Counted from the stretch's first letter, positions 11,889 to 24,700 are shown. The stretch is 64,000 nt of DNA from Metarhizium brunneum (GCF_013426205.1 NC_089427.1:2480001-2544000), one strand, 5' to 3'. Program-made: numbers and translations. Notes: a model not told the origin generated them from the sequence alone.

Positions 11889-13144
11889 GACGGGTCGTAT
11901 ATCGTGGTAGACAGTTGCTGACATTAGTTCGGAAGGAGATCCAAAGATGCATGTACATACATACACACAAACAATTTCAGAAAAAAATACTGCACGGAGA
12001 GAGTGTGTAGGTGGGTGTGGGTGTCGGTGTGTTTTCGGCAGACTACGTATTATGTACGTGCCAGATACAGAACTCTCTCTAGTACAGGCCAAGGCCAACC
12101 TTGGCTCGCCCTCTAGAAATGGCATTTCCTTCTCAGTAGTGTTCAGCTTCAATTACGCCTAGACAGCAGCAGCCTCCCGACTACTCTGACTTGAGTAGGT
12201 TCTCCATTGTCGACTGTTCTTCTTGGCCAGATATGATACTGACCCCACCAGGGTGGCACTCTTTTTGGCCAAGATGGAATGAAACATGCAACCTGGAGTT
12301 GCTATTCCGTCTCCCTTGTCTCGTGATTCTCCGAGTTCTTCGGCTGGCCTTGGCTTGTTGCTCGCACTCCCCGCCGTCGCCGTCGCCGTCGGTTCTCGGC
12401 GTTCTCGAGTCGAGTCCAGCCTTGTCTATGAGGAGGGTCGATGGCGTATTGAGGAACTATATGGAGCAATCGTAGCCGGCCAGCGTCTCTCTCGGCTTTT
12501 GTTTTGCCCGTTTCGCGTCGCAGCTCTTATTCATGTCGCACGTTGGTGGTGCAAAGAAATCAAAGAAAGCGTCGGGCATTACATATAGTACATACATGGG
12601 CACCGCTCATCAAGGAACAAGGAACCAGACTAGACATTTTGCTGGTCCCAGCCCTAGCGTCTCTCCGCCACACTAGTTGGCTCGCCCGGCCGGTGCTGGG
12701 GTCAATTTGATCTTATTACCCCAGTTGTCGCGGTCAATGAACATGGTCCGTTTTCCAGTCTCCAGACAACGCCAGAGAGCCTCGACCGGCCCCGCCCGTT
12801 GGCCGGTTCTGTGGCTGTCAGTCGTCCTAATGCCATACAGGCCCGGCTGTGGCACATTCCAGCCATCCATGTCCATCCATGTCCATCCCACTCGCAACGA
12901 CAACCCGTTCACCCTGCTCAGTCAATAGTAAGCCGCTTAGCTCACCATCACCTCCTGCGCGACAGCTCCGCGATACCTCACCACTGCTAGTCCTGTGCTT
13001 GCGAGCTTGCTAGACGCTCCTCTACATCGACTTGGCACCTTGTCTTCTTCCCAGAAGCACAGTTATCGGGCCTTTTGCCCGGCTGGCCTCACCCTCCAAC
13101 GGCGCTCAGTTTTCCGCACCGCAGTTCTTGCGAGGCAATGCGCC

Positions 13145-15481
13145 ATGCCCCGCACTAGCTTCTCGCGAAATCCCTTGTTGAGGGTCTCAAGGCCAGTATC
13201 GGCGTGCTCGCGATGTGAGTTGATACAATATGATGAATCCCGCCTAGCAAATTCTGCCCGTTTCCCCAACTGACCTTTATTTGCCTAGGTCGTGCCGCCA
13301 AGGTCAAGGTACACATTACTTCCGCCAAATGCTTGCAGGGTTCATCTTTGACAGCTAACCTCTCGTGAACCTCAGTGTGATGGCAAACTACCTGCCTGCA
13401 CCGCTTGTGAAAAGGCAGGTCGTGATAATGAATGCTCGGCAGCCAATGATCAATTTGCCAGAGGCAAAGAACGGAGGTGTGTCATCAGGGCGACGAATTT
13501 TGCCCGTGTCTTGGCTAACCTCTGTGTGAACAGCTATGTCGCCGCTCTTGAACTCCGTATCGAGAAGCTCGAACGACGCTTGGATTATGCAAAATCTCGC
13601 AAAGACTCCGTTGGACAGCATGAAGCCGATGGTACTACTAACACCAACCTCACTGAAGCGGAGAGAAGAGATTCCCTAGCGGCTATTCGAGCTGCGATCC
13701 ATCGCAAGGCGGCGCGTAACCGGGAGGACTTGGACGTCAACTCCCTAGTATCAGACTTTGGTATCCTGTACGAGCTTTACCTAGTAGCGCGCTTCTGTCC
13801 CCTTTTCTCCTGTTTCTGTTTGCCCCCCCTCCGGTACCGTTTCTGACAGTATACGTATTTGCAGATCGGTCGATGCCACCACTAGAGATTTTGAGCCTTC
13901 TCTGGGCAACATTACTTTTGCAAGGCTTGTCTTGGCGGTTACGACAAAAGACTCACTGCCAGAGCCACCACAATCCATGCTGCCTTCTAGACAGGCCGCC
14001 AACACCATCGTGCAGTATTTCATGGCAAACATTTACTCATTGTTTCCGTGTTTCTCTGAGACTGCGCTCTTGACAATATTAGACGACGTATACCGTCAAG
14101 ACGACCGCGTTATCAGGGACTCTGATTACTGGTTGCTATTTCTGGTACTTGCCATCGGCTCTACCTCTCAAAGTCGCAAGATCAACGATGAGTATTATGT
14201 TAGCGGTGTCAATTTTGTTTGCAGAGCCATGTCTTATGCAGATCGAGCGCTTGGGCCGGGATATGTCACTCAGATCCAGTCGCTACTTCTACTAACCATA
14301 TATTCCATGCTGGATCCTGCTCACTTTGATACATGGCATCTAATAGGGTTCACGTCGAGGGCTGTGGTTGACTTGGGATTGCACCAGGACCCTCCCACAT
14401 CGTCAGTGTCGGACCGGTCCGCTCTCGATATGCGACGCAAGATATTTTATTGTACCTACGCTCTCGACCGGTCAGTTATTTCCTTGCTCCCCTATTTCGT
14501 GTGTGCCATCACATGCTTACTTGAACCAGTGCTATCAGTATGGCCCATGCTCGGAGCTTCTCGTTTGCGGACGAATCTATTAATGTTGCATTCCCTCAAA
14601 TGTCGATCTTGGGGGATAAGCCGGCCAATTCGAAACTTATATCCGGTCCTCAATCCGCGGACCCGGCCTTGTTACTTTTCCAGCTCCGCCGAGCCCAGTC
14701 ATATTGGTACCAGGTTCTTTATCAATCAGAGCAGACTCCCTTGCCGAACCCTACCGGGTTTCTTTGGCAGATGTGCCTAGATATGAGAGAATGGCAGGAG
14801 TCCCTCCCCAACACATTACCACCTGGAATTCGGCAAATGTTTGAGCAGGAGCTACGTTACAGCTATGTGTACTGCATTGCACCGTCAGCCAGAGCACCTC
14901 AAATCACAAACTACATTCGAGTCCTGATATTCGAGTATTCTCTAGAGTATCTCAACAACATGTATGACATTGCATACAGTGGTTTAAACAGCGCATTCTA
15001 CACATACCATGATGCGTTAAAAGTCTACTTCATGGCCAATCAGCTGCTGGCTGTGCTGCGAGACGCACAGGATTTACTCGTCTTTGGGGCACATGTCCCA
15101 CCTCCGCCAGCTCCCCCTGGCTCAGCGCCTGCTCCGCCCATACCTCGTCGCCATATGAGACCTGATATTCCCGTGGGCGGCAATCTAAATCTTGATAGAA
15201 CTATTTGGTGTTTGGAGCGCATCCCCAAGACGTTGCAGCTTTACGGGATGAAGTGGGAAGATGCACTGATGCTGGAGCGGAGCTTTGTTCAATTGTCCAA
15301 CGGGACGGTGGACCGCCTGAGAAATCTTCGCCAGTTGTCTGGTCACAACCAGTATCAAAACGGAGTCCAATCTATGACTCCTTCAGGAGTAGTTCAACTT
15401 CAAGGCCAGCAGGCACCCGCTGGTATGAGATGGGTAGGAGTGGATGCAACTCAGATGATGCACGGAGGACCTCGTCAATAG
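13145..15481 (+). CDS. Zn(II)2Cys6 transcription factor, six exons
   Basis: Exons 13145-13214, 13289-13308, 13376-13476, 13534-13767, 13865-14470 and 14530-15481 give 660 residues. The zinc cluster uses Cys21, 24, 31, 38, 41 and 50 (C-x2-C-x6-C-x6-C-x2-C-x8-C) and is assembled from three exons, the middle one only 20 bases long. Next come the linker NDQFARGKERSYV and a coiled coil (ALELRIEKLERRLDYAK), then a fungal_trans region (for example YFMANIYSLFP and DMRRKIFYCTYALDR). A Pro-rich loop (VPPPPAPPGSAPAPP) follows near residue 530. The protein should be nuclear and regulatory with unknown targets. 13145 is the first in-frame ATG; the open frame extends upstream only through a non-ATG codon. 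Exon 4's donor was set at GTACGA (13768) because only that phase rejoins the downstream frame. Confidence 0.88.
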
Positions 15482-16882
15482 CCGACATGACCGACCTTTT
15501 TTTTTGTTAAATTTGAACAATGATGTATGTTTATGGGCTTTTGACGGGCACATGGCGTTTGTTGCAAAGGAAGAAAAGGATACAATACCCGCACTTGTAT
15601 GTCCTATTTTGAATACTACTCACGGGCACGGCCGAATCATGTATGCATAAGGTCGCGGCTCTTGATGCTTGTCCATCCCTGGCTATTTCCGTGTTACATT
15701 GCGGACTTCCACGTGCTTTGGTTGCTATCAAGAATCGAAAGCTTGGAAATTAAAAAAAAACGGTACTCAGAAATGGCAAAGTGACATGAAAAATGCCCAA
15801 AACAAAGCAAAGGCACACGGCTAATATCAACAACAGCATTTATCCAACCACTGCAGCCGCCACCTCGTGACTATTTTGGTTCACGTACTCGACAGAATTT
15901 TGTCTCTTGCATTGCCGCCTTCACAAATACTGAGAGTACTAATCATTCGCCTTGGGAGCAAGTATATATCCAGAGGAACGTGTAAAATCGGAGCTGTTTA
16001 AAAAAGGTAGGTGTCTTTGTTACAAGGGGTTTTGAAGATATCGACTTGGTAGAGGCAGCATGTAGTTGGGAACATGATAGATTCCGTCGTTTTGCAGTAT
16101 GAATATCCCTGGCTTTGAGCATCATCTATGCCAGAGCAGGGCAGCGTCTCGGTCAGCAATGAGTACACTATTCGCCAGAAATGACGTCGACCCAGATGTT
16201 TTTCTGAACAGACGCACTTTGCACTGTTTGGAGTGCATTGTGTCGATGGGTAGAGACACTGCAGATGATGCCAGAATATCTCAAGGAGGATGGCTTCCAA
16301 AACACACGATATTCAGGATGGAAGAGAAACGGCATGCCGCCAATGCTTATTGATTTACCGGCAATATTGATACGCCTAACATCCTGGTCTACTCTACACG
16401 GAGCTTTTTCCCATTCGCCCTCCAACAAATCACCCAAGATTTCTCAGATGGAGTAAAAAGACTAGAATCAACAAAGGTCTCTCACCCATGCCCCCTTTCG
16501 ATCCCTCCCTTCCTTTCACAAAGGTAGCACCGAGGCAAAATAAAAAAAAAAGATATATATCAAAAGCAGCATGAAAGAACATTCCCTGTACGCCCCTTCC
16601 CCCAACGAATTGTGAATACCCTTCTTGTCAAAATCATAGCCGTACTGAACGTCCTTCTTGTATGCCAGACTCCACGGCTCGAGCAATCAGAGGGCCAAGG
16701 CTACGGTCTCCGCTTGTGATGGGAAGTGTCTGCAACCAATCTGTCGAGTTGGACGGCAAGCGCCCTCGACTAGAGTACAAGCGTGATTCGGACTGGGGTG
16801 AGCCCGTCGAGATTTGCCCAGAGCACCGCTCAGGCGTGGCTTTGTCCGCCTTGTCCCTGCCGCTTTGCGTGACGGAGGACCC
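15482..16882. other. Convergent 3' intergenic region
   Basis: This lies between the ends of the second Zn2Cys6 gene and the SFH1-like gene. It contains short A tracts (about 15750-15760 and 16539-16550) and no supported gene. Confidence 0.5.
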
Positions 16883-18741
16883 CTAGGCCGCTCGAGGATC
16901 TTGCATGTGCAGGTTTTTGGTTTGGCGAGGGAGCTTGCGATCACGCTCATATGAATACCCACAGTTTGCACATAGAGACTAGCATGTCCGTTAGCACCAG
17001 GCGTCATCAGGGGACGGGGGAAGAGGACGGGGGAAGAGGACGCGATCGACTGGAAAAACATTCGACTTACCTTGGGGCCGGCAGGACCATCGCGAACTGC
17101 CCATACACTGGTTCCCCATACTCGACAGTGTGTGCACCTCCATGTGTGTCTCTCGACGTCTGTCAATGCGCCTCCACCGCCGTAGCCACCGACATCTGGG
17201 GTTCCACGACCTCCAGGCGTTCCGCTGCGGTTCAGCGGGCTGAGACTTCTAAACCGTCGCTTCTTCTTCGATCGTTCGCCTCTGCCCATCCTCTCCTCCT
17301 CCACTTCCGCAGGGGCGCCGAAAGGCGTGCCTCCCAGCATGCCGGCTGTCGAGCTAAATCGCGCCGTCTCACGACGCAATCGCCGGGCTTCTCGTTCCCG
17401 TTCGCCTTCTCGTTTTTCTATTTCCTCCTTGCTCAGGAATTCAACCTTGGGCTCCCAATCATCCGCCAAATGGTCCGGATCATACCTCCACCCTGCTTCC
17501 GTCCCCAAAGCCGCATCGTTGGGCAAGTCTTGTTGTAGTCCACCCCAGCCAGCAACCAAGCCACCGGCTTCGCAAGCCTCCTTCTTCAGCCGTAGAACGG
17601 CTTCATAGATTGCGTGGGTCATTGCCGGTATCCATTCGCCTGTTAATCCCAGATCTGCACAAGTCATCTTTGCAAACGCCTCGGCTGTGCCAGGAGGATG
17701 AAGTAGTGACCACTCGAACTTGTCTGTATACAACATAGATGACAGGTTGAGGCTTAAATTGATGATGCAACGGTAGGTATCATCGGGGTTATAGTCGTCA
17801 GAGTCCGGCAGGATCGGTGTAGCTTCCGCCGTGACATTTGGTGCTGCAGTCTGCGACGGGGTTGCTACGCCGGCGCCACCTCGAGCAGGAGTATCTGGCC
17901 GTGAAAGTGCTCTGGCAATCGAAGCCGGCGAGTCTTCTCTCGACTTCATCATCAGGCTCGGCCTCGGTGTTCCAACAGCCGTCCCATTGGCACCACCTGT
18001 GGCCGCCGGCGCCGGCACCGCTGCCGGTGTATTTTGTTCCGTGTGGAACAATGGATGAAGCGCAACGCCTGCATATTCCTCAAGCTGAGTTCTAATTTGT
18101 TTGCTAATCTCCGCAACCACCACGCCGCGGTTAGGCAGGTCCAGGTCCTGGGCGAGAGTCTGCGCAAACTGGTCAGTAGTAATGAGTGTTTCGTGCAGAT
18201 TCCAGCAAAATATGTCTCTAAGCTTGTACGGCACTGTCATCTCACCGGGTCGATATTGAGGAAGAGAGCTATCGACTGCAACGGTATTTGGGATAGGAAA
18301 GGCCGCAGCAGGGACAAACGCCGGTATATCGAGATCGATTCGTATAGGAATCAGGGTGAGGGGAAGGCTTGCTTGCGCAGCATTCTGTTGGTCGCTCTTT
18401 AGTGCTCGGTTCTTGCCCATCCAGTCGCGCCAGATGCCTTGAACTTCCACGGGCTCCTTGGTGTCTTTGCCAGCCTTCTCAGCCAAATCTTGTCTGGATG
18501 CAGAATCTTCCTTGCGCAGACTCCTTAGGCCAGTCGGTCGACGGCGGGTGTCGTCACTATCTTCTTCCAAGTCATCGTAACCATCCTCGGCGTAGTTTAT
18601 GATGGTGGTGCCTCGCTTCGTCGTTCTCGAGAGGGGTCCCGAGGGCGCACTGGGCAGCACTGGCGTCAGGAGAGAGTTGTTGTAAGCGCGCAGGCGAGGC
18701 GCATAAGATGATTGAAAAGCCTGAGGCCTTGATCGTTCCAT
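16883..18741 (-). CDS. SFH1: SNF5/SMARCB1-family remodelling subunit (SFH1-like)
   Basis: Exons (minus) 18741-17071 and 16978-16883 give 588 residues. The N-terminus (PQAFQSSYAPRLRAYNNSLL, then TTKRGTTIINYAEDGYDD) is the fungal Sfh1/Snf5 signature. The SNF5 domain has two repeats, one around GEMTVPYKLRDIFCWNLHE and one around EWSLLHPPG through MTCADLGLTGEW. They are separated by a long Ala/Pro/Thr-rich insert. A GATA-like zinc finger sits at the C-terminus (Cys536, 539, 560, 563). Its second half lies in the small last exon, so missing the 92-base intron would remove two zinc ligands. The product should be a core subunit of RSC or SWI/SNF remodellers in the nucleus. Choosing SFH1 over SNF5 rests on the modest length and the N-terminus and is less certain than the family. 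Confidence 0.85.
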
Positions 18742-19673
18742 GATGTGCAGTAGACGACCGTATCGGTCAGGTCATGCTGGCGCAAGGGAGCAGCTGTGGT
18801 GAAGCGATCGCAACGCGCAGCAGGGGGGGCTGGGGCAAACCCCGTGTCCGCAATTGACTGCAAAAGCGCGGCCCTGGCAATCAGCTATCTAGCGGTCGTT
18901 CCGGAATGATACTGATGGATATCGCAGTTGGGATGGTGGTGGCGTGGATGGATTGGACGAGGTTCGATGGTGGTTGAAGCTTTCACAGTCGCGACTTGTA
19001 CATCCATCGCTTTGTCAATCGCGTTGTTGGCCAAAAATTTCGGCATATTCCGTTTCGCAAACAAGGAATGTGGCGGTGCGCCAAGGTAGATGTGCACTAG
19101 CCACACCCATCTTTCGTTCTCGACAGCGCCATTTGCCGCACGTCTTCTCCTTCAGCCATCTTACTGTACATAACTGTAACTGGAGAAGTACACATGAGAG
19201 GCCAAATTTGATTTGTTTTCCGCGACTTAGAAGGGGAAAAAAAAACAAGCTGACTGATAGAGCCAGTTTGCGTTTCATACACATAGTCTACCCGAGGAGC
19301 GACGCCAAGAGCAGGCATAGCAACAAACACAACACACTCTGGCTTGAGCAAGAACTGCTTTGCTTAGTATATCTAATGACTCTACTCCATTTAGATGGAG
19401 TAATTTACAACCAATAGATGCACCATTTTAGACCGTCCAGCACAATTCGGTTTTGCTGCAGCAAACCGAAGTAGCAGTACCATCAAGTACATGACATGTA
19501 TTGGCTGACAACATAATTTGGTCCAACTAAAAGGGATTGTCATCTCCATAAAGCTTCTGAAACATTTCGGCGCAAATTTTTCAAATAATAATAATAAGTC
19601 GTCCCCTTAATGCATGATATTTTGGTCTTTTGCGCAAAGAGACGGCCTGATGTGACTGGGACTGCAGCTGTAC
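18742..19673. other. Intergenic stretch
   Basis: This holds the promoter side of the minus-strand SFH1-like gene and the 3' side of the CAP-protein gene. I see no supported gene. An AATAATAATAAT run lies at about 19586-19598. Confidence 0.45.
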
Positions 19674-20312
19674 CTAAAACGGCTTCTGACCGACACTAAG
19701 CCTGTCAGCGAGAACTACACGCAACATCTATCCGATCTGTGGTTTACTCACATATTCCCTTCTGGAGCGAATCGGCAAACATCGAAGAACTTGTAGGGCT
19801 CAGAGATGCTGTAAGCTCGAGCACAGCCAATCCGGGTGGTGGAAGACCACATACACTGGGCTACTCAGAAAATCAGCTTGTTCCCGAACGACATCGCTAG
19901 TGCAAAAGGAGGGCCTGTACTTACACCAATGAAGCCACGGCTCTTTTCCAGTAGTTATCGGTTGGCCGGTATATAAACGCTCTTGCGATAACCAGGCACG
20001 CATTGCCGCTACAATAGGGCTGTCATAATCCGCGTCGCACTGTCCGGCTGATTGCTCGTACAGGTTTTCTCCCTGGTTCGGTCGATATGACACTGGGGAA
20101 TGTTCAAAGGGCTGCATCCCGCTTCCCATTTGATTTGCCCAAAATTGAGCATAAGCCTCCAGGTTGGCGTCCCATGAAAGAGGTTGGAGGCCTTTGCCTT
20201 GACGAGCCTGATTTACAAGTGTCAGGGCCATGCTCGGATCATTGCTTCCGGCTATGGCAAGGCCCCTCTGGGCCAGAAGGCAGGAAATAAGTGAACCAAC
20301 GAAGTTCTTCAT
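19674..20312 (-). CDS. Secreted CAP/SCP (PR-1-like) protein
   Basis: Exons (minus) 20312-19925, 19860-19752 and 19701-19674 give 174 residues. The N-terminus (MKNFVGSLISCLLAQRGLAI) is a plausible signal peptide, so the protein is probably secreted. CAP motifs are in order: LVNQARQGKGLQPLSWD and YAQFWANQM, FEHSP followed by GENLYEQ, then HWSQCMWSSTTRIGCARA (the CAP signature with its His) and FDVCRFAPEGN. The last exon encodes only about nine residues. I included it because GTGAGT directly follows GGGAATAT; reading through instead would stop one codon later and give a protein ending ..EGNM. Family members bind sterols or lipids or act in the extracellular space; the specific role is unknown. 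Confidence 0.82.
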
Positions 20313-20950
20313 AGTTGCAGCCTGTCCAGGGACTTGGCCAGGATGTGACGCTCTACAGTGGGTGTAGATTGATTTGGAGAGGATACCGGGCGTTGTAGTT
20401 TGTGTTCAAAGTTGAATTTGCATAACCCAAGGCAAGAATTTCCTGTCTTGCAGACCAAGGAGAGATTCTTCATAGTATTTCTCAAATGGCAGGCGCCATG
20501 GATATTTTTGCCGGATTCCGAGCATACTGGTCAGGAACGACACACACGGAATCACATCAGGCAAGAGCTCCGCTCAGTTGCGAGATCAGTTGCCCGTATT
20601 CGGTATCTCAGCACAAATTTAGAATGAGAAGACATCGAACTTGGCGTATACGTTGCTTGGGTTGTTTGGATCTAAAACCGATATTACGTACGGAGTACAT
20701 GCGAGAATATCCTGCGATATTGCAACCCATGCTTCAAGCCTCCAGCCCAGCTCCAGTGGCCCACCAACTGTCGCCCCAGGTGTCTCGCGTGGACCCGCCC
20801 GACTTATGACGTGCCCTTGGTTTCTCGAACTCTCGACCGCAAAACTTCAACTTCCCCCAACCAAGCTCTTCAGAAATTTCGACAACCACTGGCAATTACC
20901 GCCCTCTTTGCTTTCAACCACGCCACCAAGCATCCGTAACATCACATACT
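20313..20950. other. Divergent promoter region, CAP protein / ZIM17
   Basis: This lies between a minus-strand and a plus-strand start. No gene is supported. It contains one GTACGGAGTAC motif at 20688-20698. Confidence 0.5.
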
Positions 20951-21490
20951 ATGGCATCAAGAGCAACACCGTTACTCTCATTCACTTTGCGGCAACTGCG
21001 CCCTCAACGGCTTCGCGCAATCCCCTTGCAACAGTCGACCTTCCGCTCTGCAAAGCCCTTCTCCCCCATCGTCATCCGAGCAGCACACTCGATTCCCCGC
21101 CCACCCAAGAAACCAGTATACTTGAACCCCGAAGCCGAAGCGCAAGCAAACGAATCCAGCGAGGCGCCCGCAAGCGAAGGAGAACGCCCAGAGGTCAATC
21201 CTGCATACTACCAGCTGTCGTTTACTTGTGTGCCATGCGGTCATCGCAGCCACCATAATGTCTCGAAGCAAGGGTATCACACGGGCTCGGTCCTTATCAC
21301 TTGCCCTAGTTGTCGAAATCGACATGTCATCAGCGACCATTTAAATATCTTTGGAGAGAGGAAGGTGACAGTCGAGGACTTGATGCGAGAACAGGGAAGA
21401 CTGGTCAAGAGAGGCAGTCTAGGTGAGGATGGGGATATTGAATTTTGGCCCGAAGAGACAAGTGGTCAGACAGAAACAGCGAAGGAGTGA
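20951..21490 (+). CDS. ZIM17: ZIM17/Hep1-type mitochondrial DNL zinc finger protein
   Basis: Intronless, 179 residues. The N-terminal 50 residues are rich in Arg, Ser and Ala without acidic residues, as in a mitochondrial presequence. The DNL zinc finger follows: Cys93 and Cys96 (CVPC), Cys118 and Cys121 (CPSC), then NRHVISDHLNIFGER, which carries the family's Asp/His/Leu motif. Known members keep mitochondrial Hsp70 (Ssc1) soluble and support presequence import and Fe/S-protein biogenesis in the matrix. Length and motif order are typical for the family. The ATG at 20951 is the first in frame. Confidence 0.93.
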   Translation: MASRATPLLSFTLRQLRPQRLRAIPLQQSTFRSAKPFSPIVIRAAHSIPRPPKKPVYLNPEAEAQANESSEAPASEGERPEVNPAYYQLSFTCVPCGHRSHHNVSKQGYHTGSVLITCPSCRNRHVISDHLNIFGERKVTVEDLMREQGRLVKRGSLGEDGDIEFWPEETSGQTETAKE

Positions 21491-21768
21491 TCAGTCTGCC
21501 ATTGCATACAGGTGGGTAGCTACCATACCATTGTACGATTAGTGGCATTGTACTGAACTGGCGTCGGCGTTTTAATAAAGATACCCTTCTCATGAAATGC
21601 TGGGAGAAATATAGAAGAGGAAAAATGAACGGCCCGATTGGCCAAGATATTGACGCTCTAGTGTTCATCTAAAATAATACTGTATCATGACATGAAATGA
21701 ACCGGTTTTTAAAACACCGTATATGCACATGAAAAATTCTTGTAAAACGCCATGCCAATGCCCTAAAA

Positions 21769-24700
21769 CTACCAGCTCTTGAATGATTGCCTCGCCTGCT
21801 TTTGTTCCCTTGATCGTACTTTCCTCCTCTCCTTATTCTTCTCGAACTTCTTTCTCTTGTCTCGTCCATACTTCTCCGGTTGCGTAATTGCTTCAATCTT
21901 TCTCTTGCTCGATCGCTGCTGTCTTCTTGCCTTTACTTCTTCCCTGATTTCCATAAGAACCTTGCTGTACTCTGCAGTGCCAAACTTCTTTTGGAGGGAG
22001 TCCATCATAATTTGAGCTCTGGTCTTGACCCCTTCAAGCTTAGTCTTGAATACTTCATCATTACTAAAAGGGGCAGGAATGGAGCGATCAGTCAACTGTT
22101 GCAGAGGCACAAGCACAGTCTTGAGCGGAGGTCGGCCGGGAGTGCTGAGTACACGTCGGCAGACAGTCTCCAAGATTTCCATGGCAGCGACTTTCGAGTT
22201 AATCGCCAATGATCTGGGAGGAATTTCTCTTCGGAGAATATGTGATAGTCTCCAGAAGAGATAGCCAACACCTTCCCGTTGTCCTGAGACTGCCTCGTCT
22301 TCATCTTGCTCCTCATCCTCGTCTTCTTCAACGTCTGTTTCGACAGTCGTTGAGACGGGGAGACAGGTTCCAAGGAAGACAATTACCTGCACCAGCTCCG
22401 AGGCAAGATCCTCATCAATATCGTTGCTGTTCAGGGAGCCAAGTGCGAGCCGCGTAAAATTGTACATGTCTTCGAGATGGAGTGTGAGACCGTACGACCC
22501 ATCAATAGCCTCTCCGATGAAGGCTTCAGTGCGCTGTCTGGCGAAATCGGCAAGGTAAGAATTTACTGATCTCACCGCCGCTAGCTTCACAGATGGCTCA
22601 GGATGACGGAGATATCGAGCAACGTCTCTCCATAGTTCTTCCCTTTTTGCGGACAGCGCCTCCTCACTCATACACCCGCCAAACAGGCGAGCAACACCGA
22701 GTGTCGTCTCGATTAGCTGGCTATTAGTGTTCTTGATGTCTTCCGCCTTCAAAATAGCTGCAGATCTGTTCAAAACTAGTCTGCAATCCTTCTTGTTATT
22801 TTGAGCATCGCCATACGATTCAAAGTAGTAGCCAAAGATTTGCAAAGCCAGTTTCTGCACAGCCGGATTATCTTCCTTATCAAGCCATGTTCGTAGGAGT
22901 CCGAGGATATGCTGGATTCTTTCCTTATCAGCCTTCTGGAATATCTCCTTCATCAGCTCCCCTGCTGACAGTCGACATTTCTCGCTATCGTCATTGGCAA
23001 GAACAAAGAATAGCGGCAGGAAACATGTGCCCACTATTTCTTGAACAAAGTCATTAGAAGACTTCATGAGCAAGAGATGCACGATTTCCATAACTGACAA
23101 GCGACCGCCCTCTCGATCATACTTCAAATTGGCTACAATGAAGTTCAGCTGCTTAGCCCAACGAGCCTTCTTTTGGGGGTATTCCCTGATAAATTGGAAG
23201 AAGGCACCACGAGCTAGATCCCTCGTGTCTTTGTCATCGTTCGTAATCATAACCGTACCCACATAGTCCAAAGTATCATAAACTGTAGCCGTCTCAATCT
23301 TACGAACCATAACAGATCGCAAAAAGTTAAAGGTAACATGTCGATAAAGAGGTTCTGTAAAATCATCCTTGAGTTTTCCAAGGAGCATATCAACCGCAGC
23401 GTCCTTGACCACGACCTCCTTGCGATCACGTAGTAATACAGCCAAAAGTTTGACAGCTGCTTGGGATATTTCTGTCGTCGTGGACGTTGACTGCGATATG
23501 CTCTTGAAAACTTCCTTCACCGCAACCCGGTAGATGCCGGTGCCATCTTCGGAGTTGAATGGGACCTTTACAAGTGTTGCCAGAAGACGAAATGCGGAGA
23601 TCTTCACTTCATCCTCCCCATCAATGATAGCATCTCCGATGATAGGAAGGAATCCTGCAACATTTTCCGGGGTTCGCAGGTCTTCATGCTTCTTGAACAT
23701 GGATCGCAAAGTGTCGAAAGCGAAGCGCACCAGCTTATAAGTGTGCTTCGTCGTGCTACCGCGCTCGCCACTCCTTTTTGCTCCCTTCTGAACAAGATAC
23801 TTTCTCACCCTAGGATCCATCCTTGGGGCTTCTTCTGGTTTCTGGCTTCGATATGTGTCTTGAATGATCTCGTAGCAGAAAACCAGAGTATTCCGAGAGC
23901 CAGCGTCAGGGTTTTGGAGAAGGCCAGAGCCGATGCGGCCCATCAAAGCATCGATTTTGCGCACCAGTTTTAAGTCAACCTTTTGCAGCAGAAGAGCCTG
24001 TAGCGGCTTAACTAGATCAATGAGGTGGCGAATAGACGCGTTCTTAGCCACCAGTTCCATGGAGTCTTGACTCTTGCTGCTCTTGATCTCCTTCATTTGT
24101 GTCGTGTAGCCTTCGGCGTCCTTCTCTTGGCCGATGACGCCAAAAATATCATCCATAATAACGGTAACAATGGAAGGAAGGCAGTGATCCAGGTCACCAG
24201 TCGCAAAAGTAGGTATTGTGGCAACCAGGATAGAATGCATCGTATATGAGAGAACATGCAACTGGTAACCTTTCGTAAGGGCTCCACGTAGTTCTTTGAG
24301 AATGAAGCCGAAGAAAGAGGATCCGAGAACAACCGCAATATTGACCAAAGTGTCCCGTGCCATTTCACGAGCTTCCCAGGCTTTACTTCGGAGAATATGG
24401 CATATGTCGGTGAGAACTCCAGCCAGCTTCTGCTCCATCTGCTCCGGAGGCAGCAGTTTCAATAGTTTTACGACCACAACGCCGACAGGCACACGGTAGC
24501 TAACTTCAGACTCGTCCTTCTCGTGCAGGTGCTTGATCAAAGGTGGTAGGATATAGTCAAGTACGTCAACGGACAGTTTAGTAATAGTTGGGACAGTGGC
24601 CTGGAGTCTCAAGCAAGTCGCCTTCACCTCGTCTCCATCCACATCCGTGCCATCATTTTTGTTCTTCTCCGATGACAGAACGAGGGCGTCCACAAATTTT

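Larger units (their letters stand above)
9197..13144. other. 3.9-kb divergent intergenic region between two Zn2Cys6 genes
   Basis: No gene is supported in either direction. The longest open frame (minus, 11523-12152) has no start-context, motif or splice support. The region should hold the promoters and long 5' leaders of both transcription factors. It contains short tandem repeats at 9738-9765, 10154-10181 and 11868-11888, one TACTCCGTA motif (10225-10233), one TACCTAGGTA palindrome (11121-11130) and several related CCTAGG/GGTACC steps. Composition is not AT-rich, so it does not look like a RIP-degraded transposon. Confidence 0.55.

Noticed and set aside
11523..12152. 209-codon open frame, minus strand
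   Set aside because: No family motif, it overlaps other random frames, has Cys/His-rich noise and no conserved-looking segment; it lies in a long intergenic block.
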